Positions 7,574 through 16,394 are shown, counted from the first letter of the stretch. The stretch: 64,000 nucleotides of DNA from an uncultured Roseibium sp. (GCF_963669205.1 NZ_OY769915.1:5846501-5910500); one strand, 5' to 3'. The notes: generated by a model not told the origin, from the letters alone. A program made the numbers and translations.

Positions 7574-8038
7574 GTCGGGTGCCGATAGATCCGTCATTCC
7601 GGACAAATGCAACCGTACCCTCCATCGTCACCCCGGGCGAGCGACGCGAGACCCGACAGGTCATTGCCTCTCCGATCCCGGCGCGCGCAGCGCTTGGCCG
7701 GGATGACGACCGGAAGAGTGCGAGCACTGTCTCGACGAGCGGAACCTAGGTACTTAATCGAACCGGCGAGATCATACTTGCACATTCGCGCGTCATTGCC
7801 AGACTTGATCTGGCAATCCATGCCATTGCCTTTCGTCGATGACAGATATTGGAACCGGAAATGGAGCGGCATGGATGCCATGGTCAAGCCATGGCATGAC
7901 CGCTGAATGCGGAAGCCTGTCATCGACGTTGAGAAAGCGGCATTGCCCCCAACTGATTTTTGCCCCGCCGCAATTCTGCTGTGATGTGCTCTTCTGCTAA
8001 CCGCCGTTCGAATCAGCACATTTCCGGAGCCGCATCAG
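7574..8038. repeat. Dispersed repeat block 1 (intergenic, no gene)
   Basis: I see no gene here. Between about 7620 and 7715 lies a copy of the repeat family shared with 25968-26815 and 34520-34655: a CATCGTCACCCCGGGCGA module, then CCGATCCCGGCG and GCTTGGCCGGGATGACGA. From about 7790 to 7950 are further modules, a TTGCCAGACTTGATCTGGCAA palindrome-like piece and GTTGAGAAAGCGGCAT, whose relatives recur at 34680-35095. Arms are GC-rich and self-complementary. Confidence 0.7.
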
Positions 8039-8575
8039 GTGATCCAGACAAAATCATGTATCACGTCCGCCAAACTTGCTTTCGCCGCGCTGGCGGTTCT
8101 CGCCCTGGCAAGCTGTCAGAGCGAACGCTTTCAGACGCCGCCTTTTTACAAGGACCTGGCGCGCGCCGACGGTGAGGTCGACGCAGCGACCGCCGCGCAG
8201 ATGATTTCGCAGTACCGGATCAATAACGGGCTTTCCGCCGTCACGCCCGACGCGCAGCTCACCGGAATTGCAAAATCGCAGGCCGAGGCAATGGCCAGGG
8301 CGGGCAGCGTTCAGGCCTCGCTTGCGCCGGACCAGCAACTGGCAACCCGTCTGTCGTCGATCGGCGAGCCGAGTACGGCGGCGGCCGAGAATGTCAGCGC
8401 CGGCTACAGGACCTTTGCGGAGGCCTTTTCAGGTTGGCGCGAATCGCCCAAGCACAACCAGGTGCTGCTGACGCCGGATGCAACGCGCCTGGGAATCGCG
8501 ACCGCCTATTCACAGACCGCGAAGCACAAGGTGTTCTGGTCGCTCGTGCTGGCTGCTCCGAGGCCGGGCAGCTGA
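8039..8575 (+). CDS. CAP/SCP-domain lipoprotein
   Basis: A 178-residue exported lipoprotein: hydrophobic leader ending LALASC with the lipidated cysteine at residue 26. The mature part is a compact CAP (SCP/PR-1) domain, with an ARAGSVQASL segment, ENVSAGY, the AFSGWRESPKHNQVLL helix and LGIATAYS; the paired Glu/His pattern of CAP proteins is recognisable in ENVSAG and WRESPKHN. Bacterial CAP proteins are envelope proteins of mostly unknown activity. The start is GTG at 8039, since no in-frame ATG precedes the leader. It stands alone on the plus strand and converges with the SH3 gene. The family is clear, the role is not. Confidence 0.85.
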   Translation: MIQTKSCITSAKLAFAALAVLALASCQSERFQTPPFYKDLARADGEVDAATAAQMISQYRINNGLSAVTPDAQLTGIAKSQAEAMARAGSVQASLAPDQQLATRLSSIGEPSTAAAENVSAGYRTFAEAFSGWRESPKHNQVLLTPDATRLGIATAYSQTAKHKVFWSLVLAAPRPGS

Positions 8576-8585
8576 CACTGCGGTC

Positions 8586-9017
8586 TCAGTAGCGCCTGGG
8601 GTATCTCGGATAGATCGGCTGGACCGGCCGCACGACCGGCGGCGGACGCCGGTAGATGGGATAGTTGCTGCCGTAACGCGGCACGCCGATGTAGACTCCC
8701 GCGCTCGGGATCGGCCGGCCGTAGTAGTTCCCCTGCACACCGTAGCTCAGGTACTTGCCCGAAACCCAGCCCTTCACGTTGGCAAAGGCGGCATCGCACC
8801 AGGAGAAGTTTGCCGTGCAGCCGAAGACGGTAACCCCGCCGCCCTGCGGCACGGTCGCAAGGACCGGGTAGCTGGTTCCCGGACCCGCACGCATGTTCAG
8901 GTTGGCAGTCGTGTAGGCAATCGCGGGACCACCGGACTGCGCCAGCGCCGGCATTGTCATCATGGCCACGGCGCACAGGGCCAGCGGCAAGCGGATCAGC
9001 ATCTTGTCATTCTCCAT
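8586..9017 (-). CDS. Secreted SH3-domain protein
   Basis: The 143-residue protein has a cleavable signal peptide ending PALAQ at about residue 27, then one bacterial SH3 domain: LNMRAGPGTSYPVLATVPQGGGVTVFG and WCDAAFANVKGWVSGKYL. The C-terminal 40 residues are rich in Pro, Tyr and Arg (repeated RPPP and PIYPRYPRRY pieces), a low-complexity tail seen in many rhizobial SH3 proteins. Such domains often bind peptidoglycan peptides. The start at 9017 (MENDKM) is preferred over longer readings because GGGAGCGAG lies just upstream and it gives a standard signal peptide. It converges with the CAP lipoprotein gene, leaving only ten bases between the stops. Confidence 0.85.
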   Translation of the reverse strand: MENDKMLIRLPLALCAVAMMTMPALAQSGGPAIAYTTANLNMRAGPGTSYPVLATVPQGGGVTVFGCTANFSWCDAAFANVKGWVSGKYLSYGVQGNYYGRPIPSAGVYIGVPRYGSNYPIYRRPPPVVRPVQPIYPRYPRRY

Positions 9018-9215
9018 TTTATCTCGCTCCCGGACGGTTCCAGCCCGGACCGACTGCCCAAACATGGCGAAGATGTGGGAACACATCATGGCAAAAGTAT
9101 AGCGCGGCAGGCGTGACGCGGCCGTGATGGCGCCTGCAAACCACTTTGTGCTTGCCCAGCCGCTGCCCGATCGGCTTCACTGGGCGAAGAATTCCATGGG
9201 GGGGAACAAGCCAGG

Positions 9216-9707
9216 ATGAAACGGTTTCAGGAACTTGCAGCGGCGTCCATTGTCTCGGCGGCCTTGCTGCTGGCGTCGCAATCGGCCGCCATCGCCTTCG
9301 ATGCCCACGCCGGCTACTACTACCCCGAGCCCCAGACCAACGAGGTCTACATATCGGAGCTGCCGGTTGCCAACGATGCGCAGAAACGCTCCAGGGCGGC
9401 CTTTGTCATCGGCCTTGCAGCGCAGCATGCCAAGCAGAACCACGCGGCGGGATACCATCTTTTCGCCAAGGGCGGCGACCTTGAGAAACTGATCATCGTC
9501 GCAACCGGCGACGGCCAGTACGACACGCTCTACCGGCTGCGGGCGCTGCTCGCCGCGCTGACGTCACTGGCCCGCTCGACCGAACTTTTCGCGCGGTCCA
9601 ATCATCCGCACGAACTGAACTTTCTCGACTTCTGCAAACTGATCGGCTTCAAGCAGGTCACCGTCACCAACGGCAAGGACATCGCCCACCAGATCAAGAT
9701 CCGGTAG
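9216..9707 (+). CDS. Secreted protein of unknown function
   Basis: I do not recognise a defined domain in this 163-residue protein. It has a clear signal peptide (MKRFQELAAASIVSAALLLAS, cleavage near SAAIAFDA at residue 28). The mature part begins with HAGYYYPEPQTNEVYIS and is followed by a mixed alpha/beta pattern containing KRSRAAFVIGLAAQHAKQ and NFLDFCKLIGFKQVTVTNGKDIAHQIKI. Homologues occur as conserved hypothetical exported proteins in rhizobia to my knowledge; some databases mislabel them as molybdopterin proteins, for which I see no evidence. The ATG lies shortly after AAGCCAGG. Neighbours are other envelope proteins. Confidence 0.75.
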   Translation: MKRFQELAAASIVSAALLLASQSAAIAFDAHAGYYYPEPQTNEVYISELPVANDAQKRSRAAFVIGLAAQHAKQNHAAGYHLFAKGGDLEKLIIVATGDGQYDTLYRLRALLAALTSLARSTELFARSNHPHELNFLDFCKLIGFKQVTVTNGKDIAHQIKIR

Positions 9708-9747
9708 CGCTTTCCGCCAATGGTTCAGCGCGACCGGCTGGTCCGGT

Positions 9748-10482
9748 TTAGCGCCGCAGCTTGCCGTTGAGCCAGGCCCGGTACTGGGACTTCGTTCCGT
9801 AAAAGACGTTCCGGTCGACATCCCCCTTGATGCCAGGGATACGGCCTTCCGCGGTATATTGCCAGAACACCCAGTCATCGCGCTGGTCATAGATGTTCTT
9901 CGGATGGGTGGCGACGGAGCGCAGCCAGAACTGTTCGCCCTTCAACGCGCCGACTAGCCTGTCCCGGTGAAAATCGACGGAGGAATAGATCACCGGGCGC
10001 TTGCCGTAGTGCCGCTCCATCTCGTCGAGGAAAACCTTCATGTCACGCAGGATCTTGGTGCGCTCCGGACGCTTGGTGCAGGTCTTGGAATGGGCATTCC
10101 ATTCCATATCCAGAACGAGCGGGATCGCTTCCGGATCTTTCGGCACGACTTCCTTCACCCAGGAAATCTGTTCCTCGACCGGGCGGCAGAAATAGTAGAA
10201 ATGATAGGCACCCCTGGGCACGCCCGCCTTGCGGGCCCCGATCCAGTTCTGTGCAAACCGCGGATCCGCGTGGTCACCGCCCTCCGTCGCCTTGATCCAG
10301 GCGAACTGAACGCCGGAGCGCTTGACTTCCTCCCAGTCGATATCGCCCTGCCAGCGGGAGATGTCGATCCCGTGGACTGCATAATCTTCCGGTGTCGGGT
10401 CCGGAAAGTCATAGGCCGAGCAGGCAGCCAGGAGAAAAACCAATCCGATGATCGAAGCAAAGACATTAATACGCGGCAACAC
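9748..10482 (-). CDS. GH25 muramidase-like lipoprotein
   Basis: The 244-residue protein is a lipoprotein (LLAAC, cysteine 21) with a glycoside hydrolase 25 domain of the Cellosyl/lysozyme type. The family motifs are present: HGIDISRWQGDIDW with Asp40, KATEG, RGAYHFY, and LVLDMEW with Asp125 and Glu127 as the catalytic acids. It should cleave the N-acetylmuramyl beta-1,4 bond in peptidoglycan, here anchored at the inner or outer membrane facing the periplasm. Length is usual for single-domain GH25. The ATG at 10482 lacks a strong purine box, but the lipobox fixes the leader. It is transcribed toward the secreted orphan at 9216 and converges with it. Confidence 0.9.
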   Translation of the reverse strand: MLPRINVFASIIGLVFLLAACSAYDFPDPTPEDYAVHGIDISRWQGDIDWEEVKRSGVQFAWIKATEGGDHADPRFAQNWIGARKAGVPRGAYHFYYFCRPVEEQISWVKEVVPKDPEAIPLVLDMEWNAHSKTCTKRPERTKILRDMKVFLDEMERHYGKRPVIYSSVDFHRDRLVGALKGEQFWLRSVATHPKNIYDQRDDWVFWQYTAEGRIPGIKGDVDRNVFYGTKSQYRAWLNGKLRR

Positions 10483-10940
10483 AGCACCCTCGACAGGTTA
10501 ACAAACACTTTCTGTCACAGACCAAAATGCGCGGAATTTCCTAACGGAGCGTGGATGTTTCTTCGCTTTTTCCGCAAAAGTGATCGGCAATTGGCAACAA
10601 ACCCGCCTTGCCGGACACTTTCGGCGAAACCGGGGCGACTGCACGTTCTCAAGAAAATCTGCGTCGGTATTCACAGATTTGGAGCAGTAGAGGCACAAGT
10701 CAATGTTATTACGACTAACATTACGCCAAAGCCTTGCCGTCGAAAAGTTTTCAGCAAATTTATCAATGCAATCTCTTGCACTGCAACCAGTAATACGTAC
10801 GACCCGCCCCGGAAAACACAAGGCAAGACGCACAAAAACTGGAGACCATCAGAAAAACAAACCGTATTAATTGTCGCTCATATGGACTCAACTGCCCGCG
10901 GACACTAAAAAGTGAAAAAAGAAAAAAACCGGGGGCATGA
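10483..10940. promoter_or_regulatory. AT-rich intergenic region with a palindrome
   Basis: No gene is seen. This region holds the divergent promoters for the GH25 lipoprotein and the TetR regulator. A perfect inverted repeat with arms AATGTTA (10702-10708) and TAACATT (10716-10722) separated by seven bases is a plausible TetR operator. The last 40 bases are A-rich and end in CCGGGGGCATGA before the regulator start. Confidence 0.5.
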
Positions 10941-11501
10941 ATGAACGAGCGTGAAACAAAGATTGTTGAGACTGCTCTTCAACTTTTTTCTCACTATGGC
11001 GTCAAGAAAACGACGATGAGCGAAATCGCGACCGCCGCCGGCGTCGCGCGGCAGACGCTCTACAACGCCTATGACTGCAAGGAACAACTGATCTATGACG
11101 CGGTCGAGCACCATGTGCGCAAGTCGGCAAATCTGATTTCCGAGGAATGCACCGACGTCGAAGATCTCGGCGCGCGGCTGGATATTGCGTTCATGCATCT
11201 CAGCGCGAAACCGTGCGAAATGATGTTGCAGATGCCTCATGGCGAGGAAATCCTTCAGATCCTCGAAGGCATCGACAAGAAAAAGAAAAAGAACATCATG
11301 CGCATCTGCAACGAGGCCATCGGCACGGCGCTCGAACCCTTCCGGGACCGCCTGTCGCTCGGTCAGGTGGATTTCGAGGACCTGTGCGAATTCGTCAGGA
11401 TGTCCTTCGATCAGATCAGGACCAGGACCGATGAAAAGGAGCAGATCTGCCGCTCATACGCGCCGCTCAGAAAGCTTCTTGAAAACAGCGTCGTCGCCTG
11501 A
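10941..11501 (+). CDS. TetR/AcrR-family regulator
   Basis: 186 residues. The N-terminal 60 form the TetR helix-turn-helix (ETALQLFSHYGVKKTTMSEIATAAGVARQTLYNAYDCKEQLIYDAV); the rest is an all-helical ligand domain with no recognisable ligand. An unusual basic run KKKKK lies near residue 115-119 (DKKKKKNI). The gene stands alone, convergent with the porin gene and not divergent from an obvious target, so its regulon is unknown; a palindrome 220 bases upstream may be its own operator. Start ATG at 10941 follows GGGGG. The two genes that share its upstream region are this one and the GH25 lipoprotein. Confidence 0.9.
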   Translation: MNERETKIVETALQLFSHYGVKKTTMSEIATAAGVARQTLYNAYDCKEQLIYDAVEHHVRKSANLISEECTDVEDLGARLDIAFMHLSAKPCEMMLQMPHGEEILQILEGIDKKKKKNIMRICNEAIGTALEPFRDRLSLGQVDFEDLCEFVRMSFDQIRTRTDEKEQICRSYAPLRKLLENSVVA

Positions 11502-11564
11502 CACCGGGGTGCACGCCCCGTCGTGACGGTTTGAGCCGGAGCCCGCTTTCGTCGTGAAAGGGGG

Positions 11565-11592
11565 GGCCCGGCAGTTTGGAGTCTGCCGGGCC
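11565..11592. terminator. Hairpin between convergent tetR-type gene and porin gene
   Basis: Perfect 10-base arms GGCCCGGCAG and CTGCCGGGCC with an 8-base loop lie between the two convergent stops. There is no clear T-tract on either strand, so it may act with Rho or simply stabilise the 3' ends. Confidence 0.6.
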
Positions 11593-11642
11593 TGTTGACT
11601 GAGAGGAGGTCAATCTTTCTCAGCCAGATTCTAATCCTGGGA

Positions 11643-12845
11643 TTAGAACGTACGCTGCATACGAACACCGAACAGGAGTTCGTCGAGGTCGTCAACGTTT
11701 TCGCCGGTGATGTCGGCGCTGGTGTTGGCGTAACCTACGTCAGCACCGAGGACGAAACCGGAGACCGGCTCCCACTGTACGGAACCGTCGATTGCCCAAC
11801 GGTCGATATCCGCATCGGTGTTGCCGATGAAGTCTTCCTGGTCAACGTGAGCATAGGAACCGTCAAGTGCGACGCCGATGGTCGGCGTTGCCTGGATGTA
11901 CACACCTGCGGACAGGGAGTAACCCGTGCTCTTGTCGCCGTTTCCGCCGTAGTCGGAGACGGAACCGAGAGTCGTGCCGCCGTTGTTGACCACGGAAACG
12001 CCCGTGATGCCGTTACCGATGTAGGACAGCGCGCCGTCGGCGTAGAAGCCCTGGAAGTAGATGTTGGAACCGGAGTTCGCGAACGGCAGGTTGACCACCG
12101 CACCGGCACCGATTGCCCAGCCGAGGCTGTCTTCATCGCCAGAAGCGTTCGTGCTGTTGAAGGCTGCATCCGGGTAAACCTGGTGCAGAGCACCGGACAG
12201 CTGTGCAGAACCCCAGCCCTGGGATACGCCGAGAGCTGCAACAACATCGGGCATGCGCGTTCCGCCGTAGTCGCCGACTTCACGGTCAGACCGGTCTTCC
12301 AGAGCCAGCGTTGCGGAGAAGCCGTTGCCGAAGGCCGCGGTGTAAGCAAGCTGGTTCGTGGTCACGTCCGACCAGTCACGCGTGACGACACCGATGAAGG
12401 CCTGACCGGTGTAGATGTTGAAGTTCGAACCGAGGTAACCGGCTGTCAGGCCGCCCCACTGGATGTAACCGGCGTCCAGCTTGAAGCCGTTTTCGCCGTT
12501 TTCCACCTGCATGCGCAGGGCAACATAGGCGCGCAGTGTGCCGAACTCGGTTGCGTTCCGCGCATCGAGGTAAGCGTAACCGCGTGTCAGCCAGGCATAG
12601 CCGTCCTGATCACGGTTTTCCCAGTTCCCATCTTCCAGAACGTTGTTGACAACGAACTGCGTACGCAGACGGCCACCAACGCGCAGGCAGGTTTCGGTGC
12701 CCGGGATGTAGTAGAAGCGAGAACCGTAGGCGTCACAGACGCGAACGTAGTCGACCGGCTCCGGAGCAACCGGAAGATCGGCCGCCTGAGCGGTTGTAGC
12801 GGTAGCAGCAGCTGCCACGCCGAGCATCAAGCCCTTAAGTTTCAT
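11643..12845 (-). CDS. Outer-membrane porin, alphaproteobacterial Omp2-like
   Basis: A 400-residue outer-membrane beta-barrel porin. The signal peptide (MKLKGLMLGVAAAATATTAQA) is followed by the family hallmark ADLPVAPEPVDYVRVCDAYGSRFYYIPGTETCLRVGG, with two cysteines as in Brucella Omp2b and rhizobial RopA. The remainder alternates amphipathic strands and Gly/Asn-rich loops and ends ...LLFGVRMQRTF with a terminal Phe, the usual outer-membrane assembly signal. It should form trimers for general diffusion of small solutes. The start at 12845 is chosen for the signal peptide and a GGAG seven bases upstream; the upstream extension is not plausible. A long AT-rich leader and promoter region precedes it. 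Confidence 0.95.
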   Translation of the reverse strand: MKLKGLMLGVAAAATATTAQAADLPVAPEPVDYVRVCDAYGSRFYYIPGTETCLRVGGRLRTQFVVNNVLEDGNWENRDQDGYAWLTRGYAYLDARNATEFGTLRAYVALRMQVENGENGFKLDAGYIQWGGLTAGYLGSNFNIYTGQAFIGVVTRDWSDVTTNQLAYTAAFGNGFSATLALEDRSDREVGDYGGTRMPDVVAALGVSQGWGSAQLSGALHQVYPDAAFNSTNASGDEDSLGWAIGAGAVVNLPFANSGSNIYFQGFYADGALSYIGNGITGVSVVNNGGTTLGSVSDYGGNGDKSTGYSLSAGVYIQATPTIGVALDGSYAHVDQEDFIGNTDADIDRWAIDGSVQWEPVSGFVLGADVGYANTSADITGENVDDLDELLFGVRMQRTF

Positions 12846-13444
12846 AGTAATCTCCAAGTTTTTTCGATCACAAGCAAACACCGCAAAGTGAAAACCCCAA
12901 ATTTTTTTCACGTCCCAGCTTACTGACCACAATCATTGAGATTTAAGTCAATAAATCGCCTGCTCGACGAAACTGAAATCATTTTTTCCGATTCACCTCA
13001 AGAGCATTTTCGATCTCGATCGTAGATTGAAAAACGGAGTCACTTTTTTGCAACATATTGATTTAATTGGATAAATAACAACAAAAATAGCTCCGCCGCC
13101 GTTTCATCCGACTCGGAGTTTTACTTTGTTATTATTGTTTGGCGCTTGGCTTATATTGGCGTGTTTTTGGAGAACCGCCTTCCGACGGCCTCTGGGAGAG
13201 CATCATCTCGCAACTGCAAAATGGACTCAAATAACAATTTTGTCAAATTGTCTTTTTGCCCATTTGTCTAGAAAACTAGACGAAGCAGCTTCGAATTCGC
13301 AGAATTCCGCGGGTGGTTCAGTTTGCGGTGCGACCGAACCGGCTGCATCAAGTTGTGAGTGCACGCACTCGTGATGCGGCATGTTGCGCTTGCCGCCCGA
13401 ATCCTTATGACTGTGCGGACATCAACTGAAGCGGATACCTGACG
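12846..13444. promoter_or_regulatory. AT-rich porin upstream region
   Basis: About 600 bases, markedly AT-richer than the rest of the window, hold no gene that I can support. They contain the porin promoter/leader and, at the right end, the promoter of the exonuclease III gene. Long A and T runs (for example near 13030-13090) would favour nucleoid-protein binding. An 82-codon TTG-initiated reading on the plus strand at 13126-13374 was rejected. Confidence 0.45.
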
Positions 13445-14254
13445 ATGAAAGATCGGCTCAAGCTCGTAACCTGGAACATCAATTCCGTGCGCCTGCGCAT
13501 GCCGATCGTCGAGAAGCTGATCGACGAGGTCGCACCCGACGTCATCTGCCTCCAGGAGACCAAGTGCCCGGATGCGAACTTCCCGGAAAACGCCATCCGC
13601 AAGGCCGGCTATGAGCATATCGCCATCAACGGGCAGAAGGGCTATCACGGTGTGGCGACTCTCTCCCGACGGCCGCTCAGCAACATCGAGAAGCGGGACT
13701 TCTGCAATGTCGGCGACAGCAGGCACCTGGCTGCCGACATTCCCTTCAACGGCACAAACCTGCGTCTGCACAATTTCTATGTGCCGGCGGGCGGCGACGA
13801 ACCGGACCGCAAGATCAACCCGAAATTTGGCCACAAGCTCGACTTCATGGCCGAAATGAAGGGCTGGCTGAAGGGACCGGAAACGGACCGTCCGGCCGTG
13901 CTCGTGGGCGATCTGAACGTCGCGCCCTACGAACATGACGTCTGGTCGCACAAGCAGCTTCTCAAGGTGGTGTCACATACGCCCGTCGAAACGGACCTCT
14001 TCGAGAAAATCCGCGAGGCAGGCGGCTGGCTCGACGCCATGCGGCAGTTCACGCCGCTGGAAGAAAAGCTTTACACATGGTGGAGTTACCGGGCAAAGGA
14101 CTGGTCGAAAGCCGACAAGGGACGCAGGCTCGATCATGTCTGGGTCTCCGGCCCGATGGAATCACATGTCAAGTCAACGTCGGTGATGCGCGAAGCACGG
14201 GGCTGGGAGAAGCCGTCGGATCATGCACCGGTGGTCGCGGTGTTCGAGGCGTAG
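13445..14254 (+). CDS. xthA: Exodeoxyribonuclease III
   Basis: 269 residues with the complete EEP nuclease fold of ExoIII. Motifs: LVTWNINSVRLR (Asn metal contact), CLQETKC with the catalytic Glu, YHGVATLSR, LVGDLNVAPYEHDVW with the catalytic Asp/Asn pair, WSYRA and the C-terminal SDHAPVV histidine. The enzyme is a cytoplasmic AP endonuclease and 3'-5' exonuclease of double-stranded DNA in base excision repair. Length matches XthA (about 260-270). It is a single gene, convergent with the class IV transaminase, leaving eleven bases between the stops. Start is ATG at 13445 as it begins directly with the conserved core. Confidence 0.95.
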   Translation: MKDRLKLVTWNINSVRLRMPIVEKLIDEVAPDVICLQETKCPDANFPENAIRKAGYEHIAINGQKGYHGVATLSRRPLSNIEKRDFCNVGDSRHLAADIPFNGTNLRLHNFYVPAGGDEPDRKINPKFGHKLDFMAEMKGWLKGPETDRPAVLVGDLNVAPYEHDVWSHKQLLKVVSHTPVETDLFEKIREAGGWLDAMRQFTPLEEKLYTWWSYRAKDWSKADKGRRLDHVWVSGPMESHVKSTSVMREARGWEKPSDHAPVVAVFEA

Positions 14255-14265
14255 TCTGAACCCGG

Positions 14266-15213
14266 TCACTCGGACCGATAATCAATTTCGGTGCGGTATT
14301 GCGGGCTGTTGGCCCAGTCGAAATACCTTTCCCTGATCGACAGGGTCACTTCACCCGGCGATCCGTTCGAAAACAGGCGGTCATCGATTCTCGTGATCGG
14401 CGCAACCCCGCCACCGGATGTCGAGATAAGGACCTCGTCGCTCTGAAGCAACTCCTCGAGCGGCAGCGTCCTCGTCTGCGTTACCAGTCCCAATTCGGCG
14501 GCGATTTCCATCACGGTCCACCGGCTGACGCCCTCCAGAACACCGTTGTCAGGCGTCACCAGACAATTGTCCTTGATCGAAAAGACATTGAAACCGGGGC
14601 CTTCCGTGACATTCCCCTCCCCGTCGAGCAGCAAAACGGTCTCCGCCCCGGCGTCCTTTGCCTCGAAGAGCCCTTTCGTGAAGTCGCCCCAGTGATAGTT
14701 TTTCACCCTGGGATCGACGCTGGACGAGGGGATGCGGGTCACCGTCCTGGCCACATGAACGGATGCGCCGGATGCCGCGATATCCGGCCGGATGACATGG
14801 ATATAGGGCACGCACCAGGCAAAGAAGTGGTTCCTGCAATCCCTTGGGTCGCGCGATCCAGGGACGGTGTTGACGCCTCTGGATGTCACCATCGCGACAT
14901 AGGCCCGTTTCAGCCCGGTCGCGGATACGAGATCATGCAGCACGGTTTTCACATCCGATTCGCTCAGTCCCGGATCGAGGCGAAGGCTTTTCATCGACCG
15001 GAAGAACCGGTCGACATAAAGCCCGAGCCGGAAGAACGCGCCCTCCCAAACAGGCACGACATCATAGGTGATGTCGGAATGGATAAGGCCCCAGTCGTTG
15101 AGCGGGATCGACGCCTCGGCAATCGGCATGATCCTGCCGCGCATCCAGGCCGCGCCGGACTGAAGACCTGAAGGACCGCTGTCGGCCTGTTGCTCCGTCG
15201 AGATTGTGGTCAT
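14266..15213 (-). CDS. Class IV PLP aminotransferase, (R)-selective amine transaminase-like
   Basis: 315 residues of fold-type IV PLP enzyme. Lys171 in DPRVKNYHWGDF forms the Schiff base; EGPGFNVF and LEGVSRWTV are the phosphate-binding pieces. Around residues 45-60 the sequence reads HSDITYDVVPVWEGAFF, and further on HVARTVTRIPSSSVDPRVKN. In branched-chain aminotransferases this first strand carries different residues; the SD-TYDV-V-W-G pattern and the RIPSSSVDP loop are what I recall for (R)-amine:pyruvate transaminases. It would transfer an amino group between (R)-amines and a 2-oxo acid. D-amino-acid or branched-chain activity remains possible. It has about 20 extra N-terminal residues before the conserved core. 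It is probably cotranscribed after the quinone oxidoreductase gene, 13 bases or more away depending on start. Confidence 0.75.
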   Translation of the reverse strand: MTTISTEQQADSGPSGLQSGAAWMRGRIMPIAEASIPLNDWGLIHSDITYDVVPVWEGAFFRLGLYVDRFFRSMKSLRLDPGLSESDVKTVLHDLVSATGLKRAYVAMVTSRGVNTVPGSRDPRDCRNHFFAWCVPYIHVIRPDIAASGASVHVARTVTRIPSSSVDPRVKNYHWGDFTKGLFEAKDAGAETVLLLDGEGNVTEGPGFNVFSIKDNCLVTPDNGVLEGVSRWTVMEIAAELGLVTQTRTLPLEELLQSDEVLISTSGGGVAPITRIDDRLFSNGSPGEVTLSIRERYFDWANSPQYRTEIDYRSE

Positions 15214-15244
15214 GGCAGCATTTCGTCCTACTTCGGCGCCCGGG

Positions 15245-16228
15245 TCAGGTGACCTGAGGCTTCAGGATCACCTTGCCCCGCACCTTGCGCGCGGCGATTT
15301 CGTCGAGTGCGACCGCGATCTCCTCCAGGGGATAAACCGCGTGGACATGCGGCTTCAAACGCCCCTCCTGCACCCAGCCGAGCAGTTGAGTCATGTTTTT
15401 CCGGTGACCTTCCGGGTCGCGTTCCACGGCGGCGCCCCAGAACACCCCGAGCACATCGACCCCTTTCAGCATGACGATGTTGAGCGGTATCTTCGGGATG
15501 TCTCCGGCGGCAAAGCCGATCACCAGGAACCGGCCTTCCCAGGCTGTCGCCCTGAGCGCCTGTTCTGAATGGGTTCCGCCGACGGGATCATAAACCACAT
15601 CGGCCCCCGTGCCGCCGGTGAGCTCCTTGAGCCGCTCTTTCAGCGGCTCTTTCGAATAGTCGACGGACAGATCCGCACCGAGCGAACGGGCAAAGGCGAG
15701 CTTGTCTTCCGACGAGGCGCAGGCGATGACGTTCGCGCCCATGACGGACGCAATTTCAACCGCCGCCTGACCGACGCCGCCGGATGCGCCCAGGACAGCC
15801 ACGGTCTCGCCCGGCTGAAGGTCGGCCCGGTCCTTGTAGGCATGAAGCGTCGTCCCGTAGGTCACCGCGAGCCCTGCGGCGACGTCGAACGCAACGCCGT
15901 CCGGAATTCGGATCACGTCCGCAGATCGCACCAGCACCTTTTCGCGCGCCGCGCCCCATTTCATGTATCCCATCACCCGCTCACCGGCCGCAACATCCGT
16001 AACGCCGGGACCAATGGAGTCGACGATACCGGCGAACTCCGCGCTCGGCGAAAACGGAAACTCGGGTTTGAACTGGTACCTGCCCTGGATGATCAGCGTG
16101 TCGAAAAAGTTGAGGGCACACGCCTCCACCCTGACGACGATCTCGCCCGGACCGGCAACCGGCTCGTCGATTTGCTCGATCACCAGGCTGGACGCCGGAC
16201 CGAACGATTTGCAAAGACAGGCTTTCAA
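15245..16228 (-). CDS. NADPH:quinone oxidoreductase-family (zinc-free MDR) protein
   Basis: 327 residues of a zinc-independent medium-chain dehydrogenase/reductase. Features in order: MKACLCKSFGP start, EACALNFFDTLIIQGRYQ with the quinone reductase-type NFxDxL motif, NADPH-binding VAVLGASGGVGQAAVEIA, VDYSKEPLKERLKELTGGTGADVVYDPVGG, and a C-terminal ARKVRGKVIL. It reduces quinones or activated enones with NADPH in the cytoplasm; the substrate is not set by sequence. The start is a TTG at 16228 with AGAGG five bases upstream, since this yields the standard family N-terminus; longer readings add unrelated residues. It is on the same strand just upstream of the class IV transaminase. Confidence 0.85.
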   Translation of the reverse strand: MKACLCKSFGPASSLVIEQIDEPVAGPGEIVVRVEACALNFFDTLIIQGRYQFKPEFPFSPSAEFAGIVDSIGPGVTDVAAGERVMGYMKWGAAREKVLVRSADVIRIPDGVAFDVAAGLAVTYGTTLHAYKDRADLQPGETVAVLGASGGVGQAAVEIASVMGANVIACASSEDKLAFARSLGADLSVDYSKEPLKERLKELTGGTGADVVYDPVGGTHSEQALRATAWEGRFLVIGFAAGDIPKIPLNIVMLKGVDVLGVFWGAAVERDPEGHRKNMTQLLGWVQEGRLKPHVHAVYPLEEIAVALDEIAARKVRGKVILKPQVT

Positions 16229-16394
16229 CGGAACCTCTGGACAACAGGAGCAGGAACGGCCGCGGCATCGCCGCCAAGATGCAACGTTAGCAAGTCCTGG
16301 CAAGCGGACCTATAGGCATTCCGGCTAAGCAGGCGGTTCAAAACCGGCTCGCTTTCCGGTAAGAGGCTCGCAAGTGGACAAACGGGACGAATAG

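Noticed and set aside
11595..12926. A 443-codon plus-strand open frame opposite the porin
   Set aside because: Antisense shadow; the minus strand encodes a full porin with signal peptide and terminal Phe.
13126..13374. 82-codon TTG-started frame in the AT-rich porin upstream region
   Set aside because: Composition is unlike a protein, start is weak, and the region is better explained as promoter DNA.
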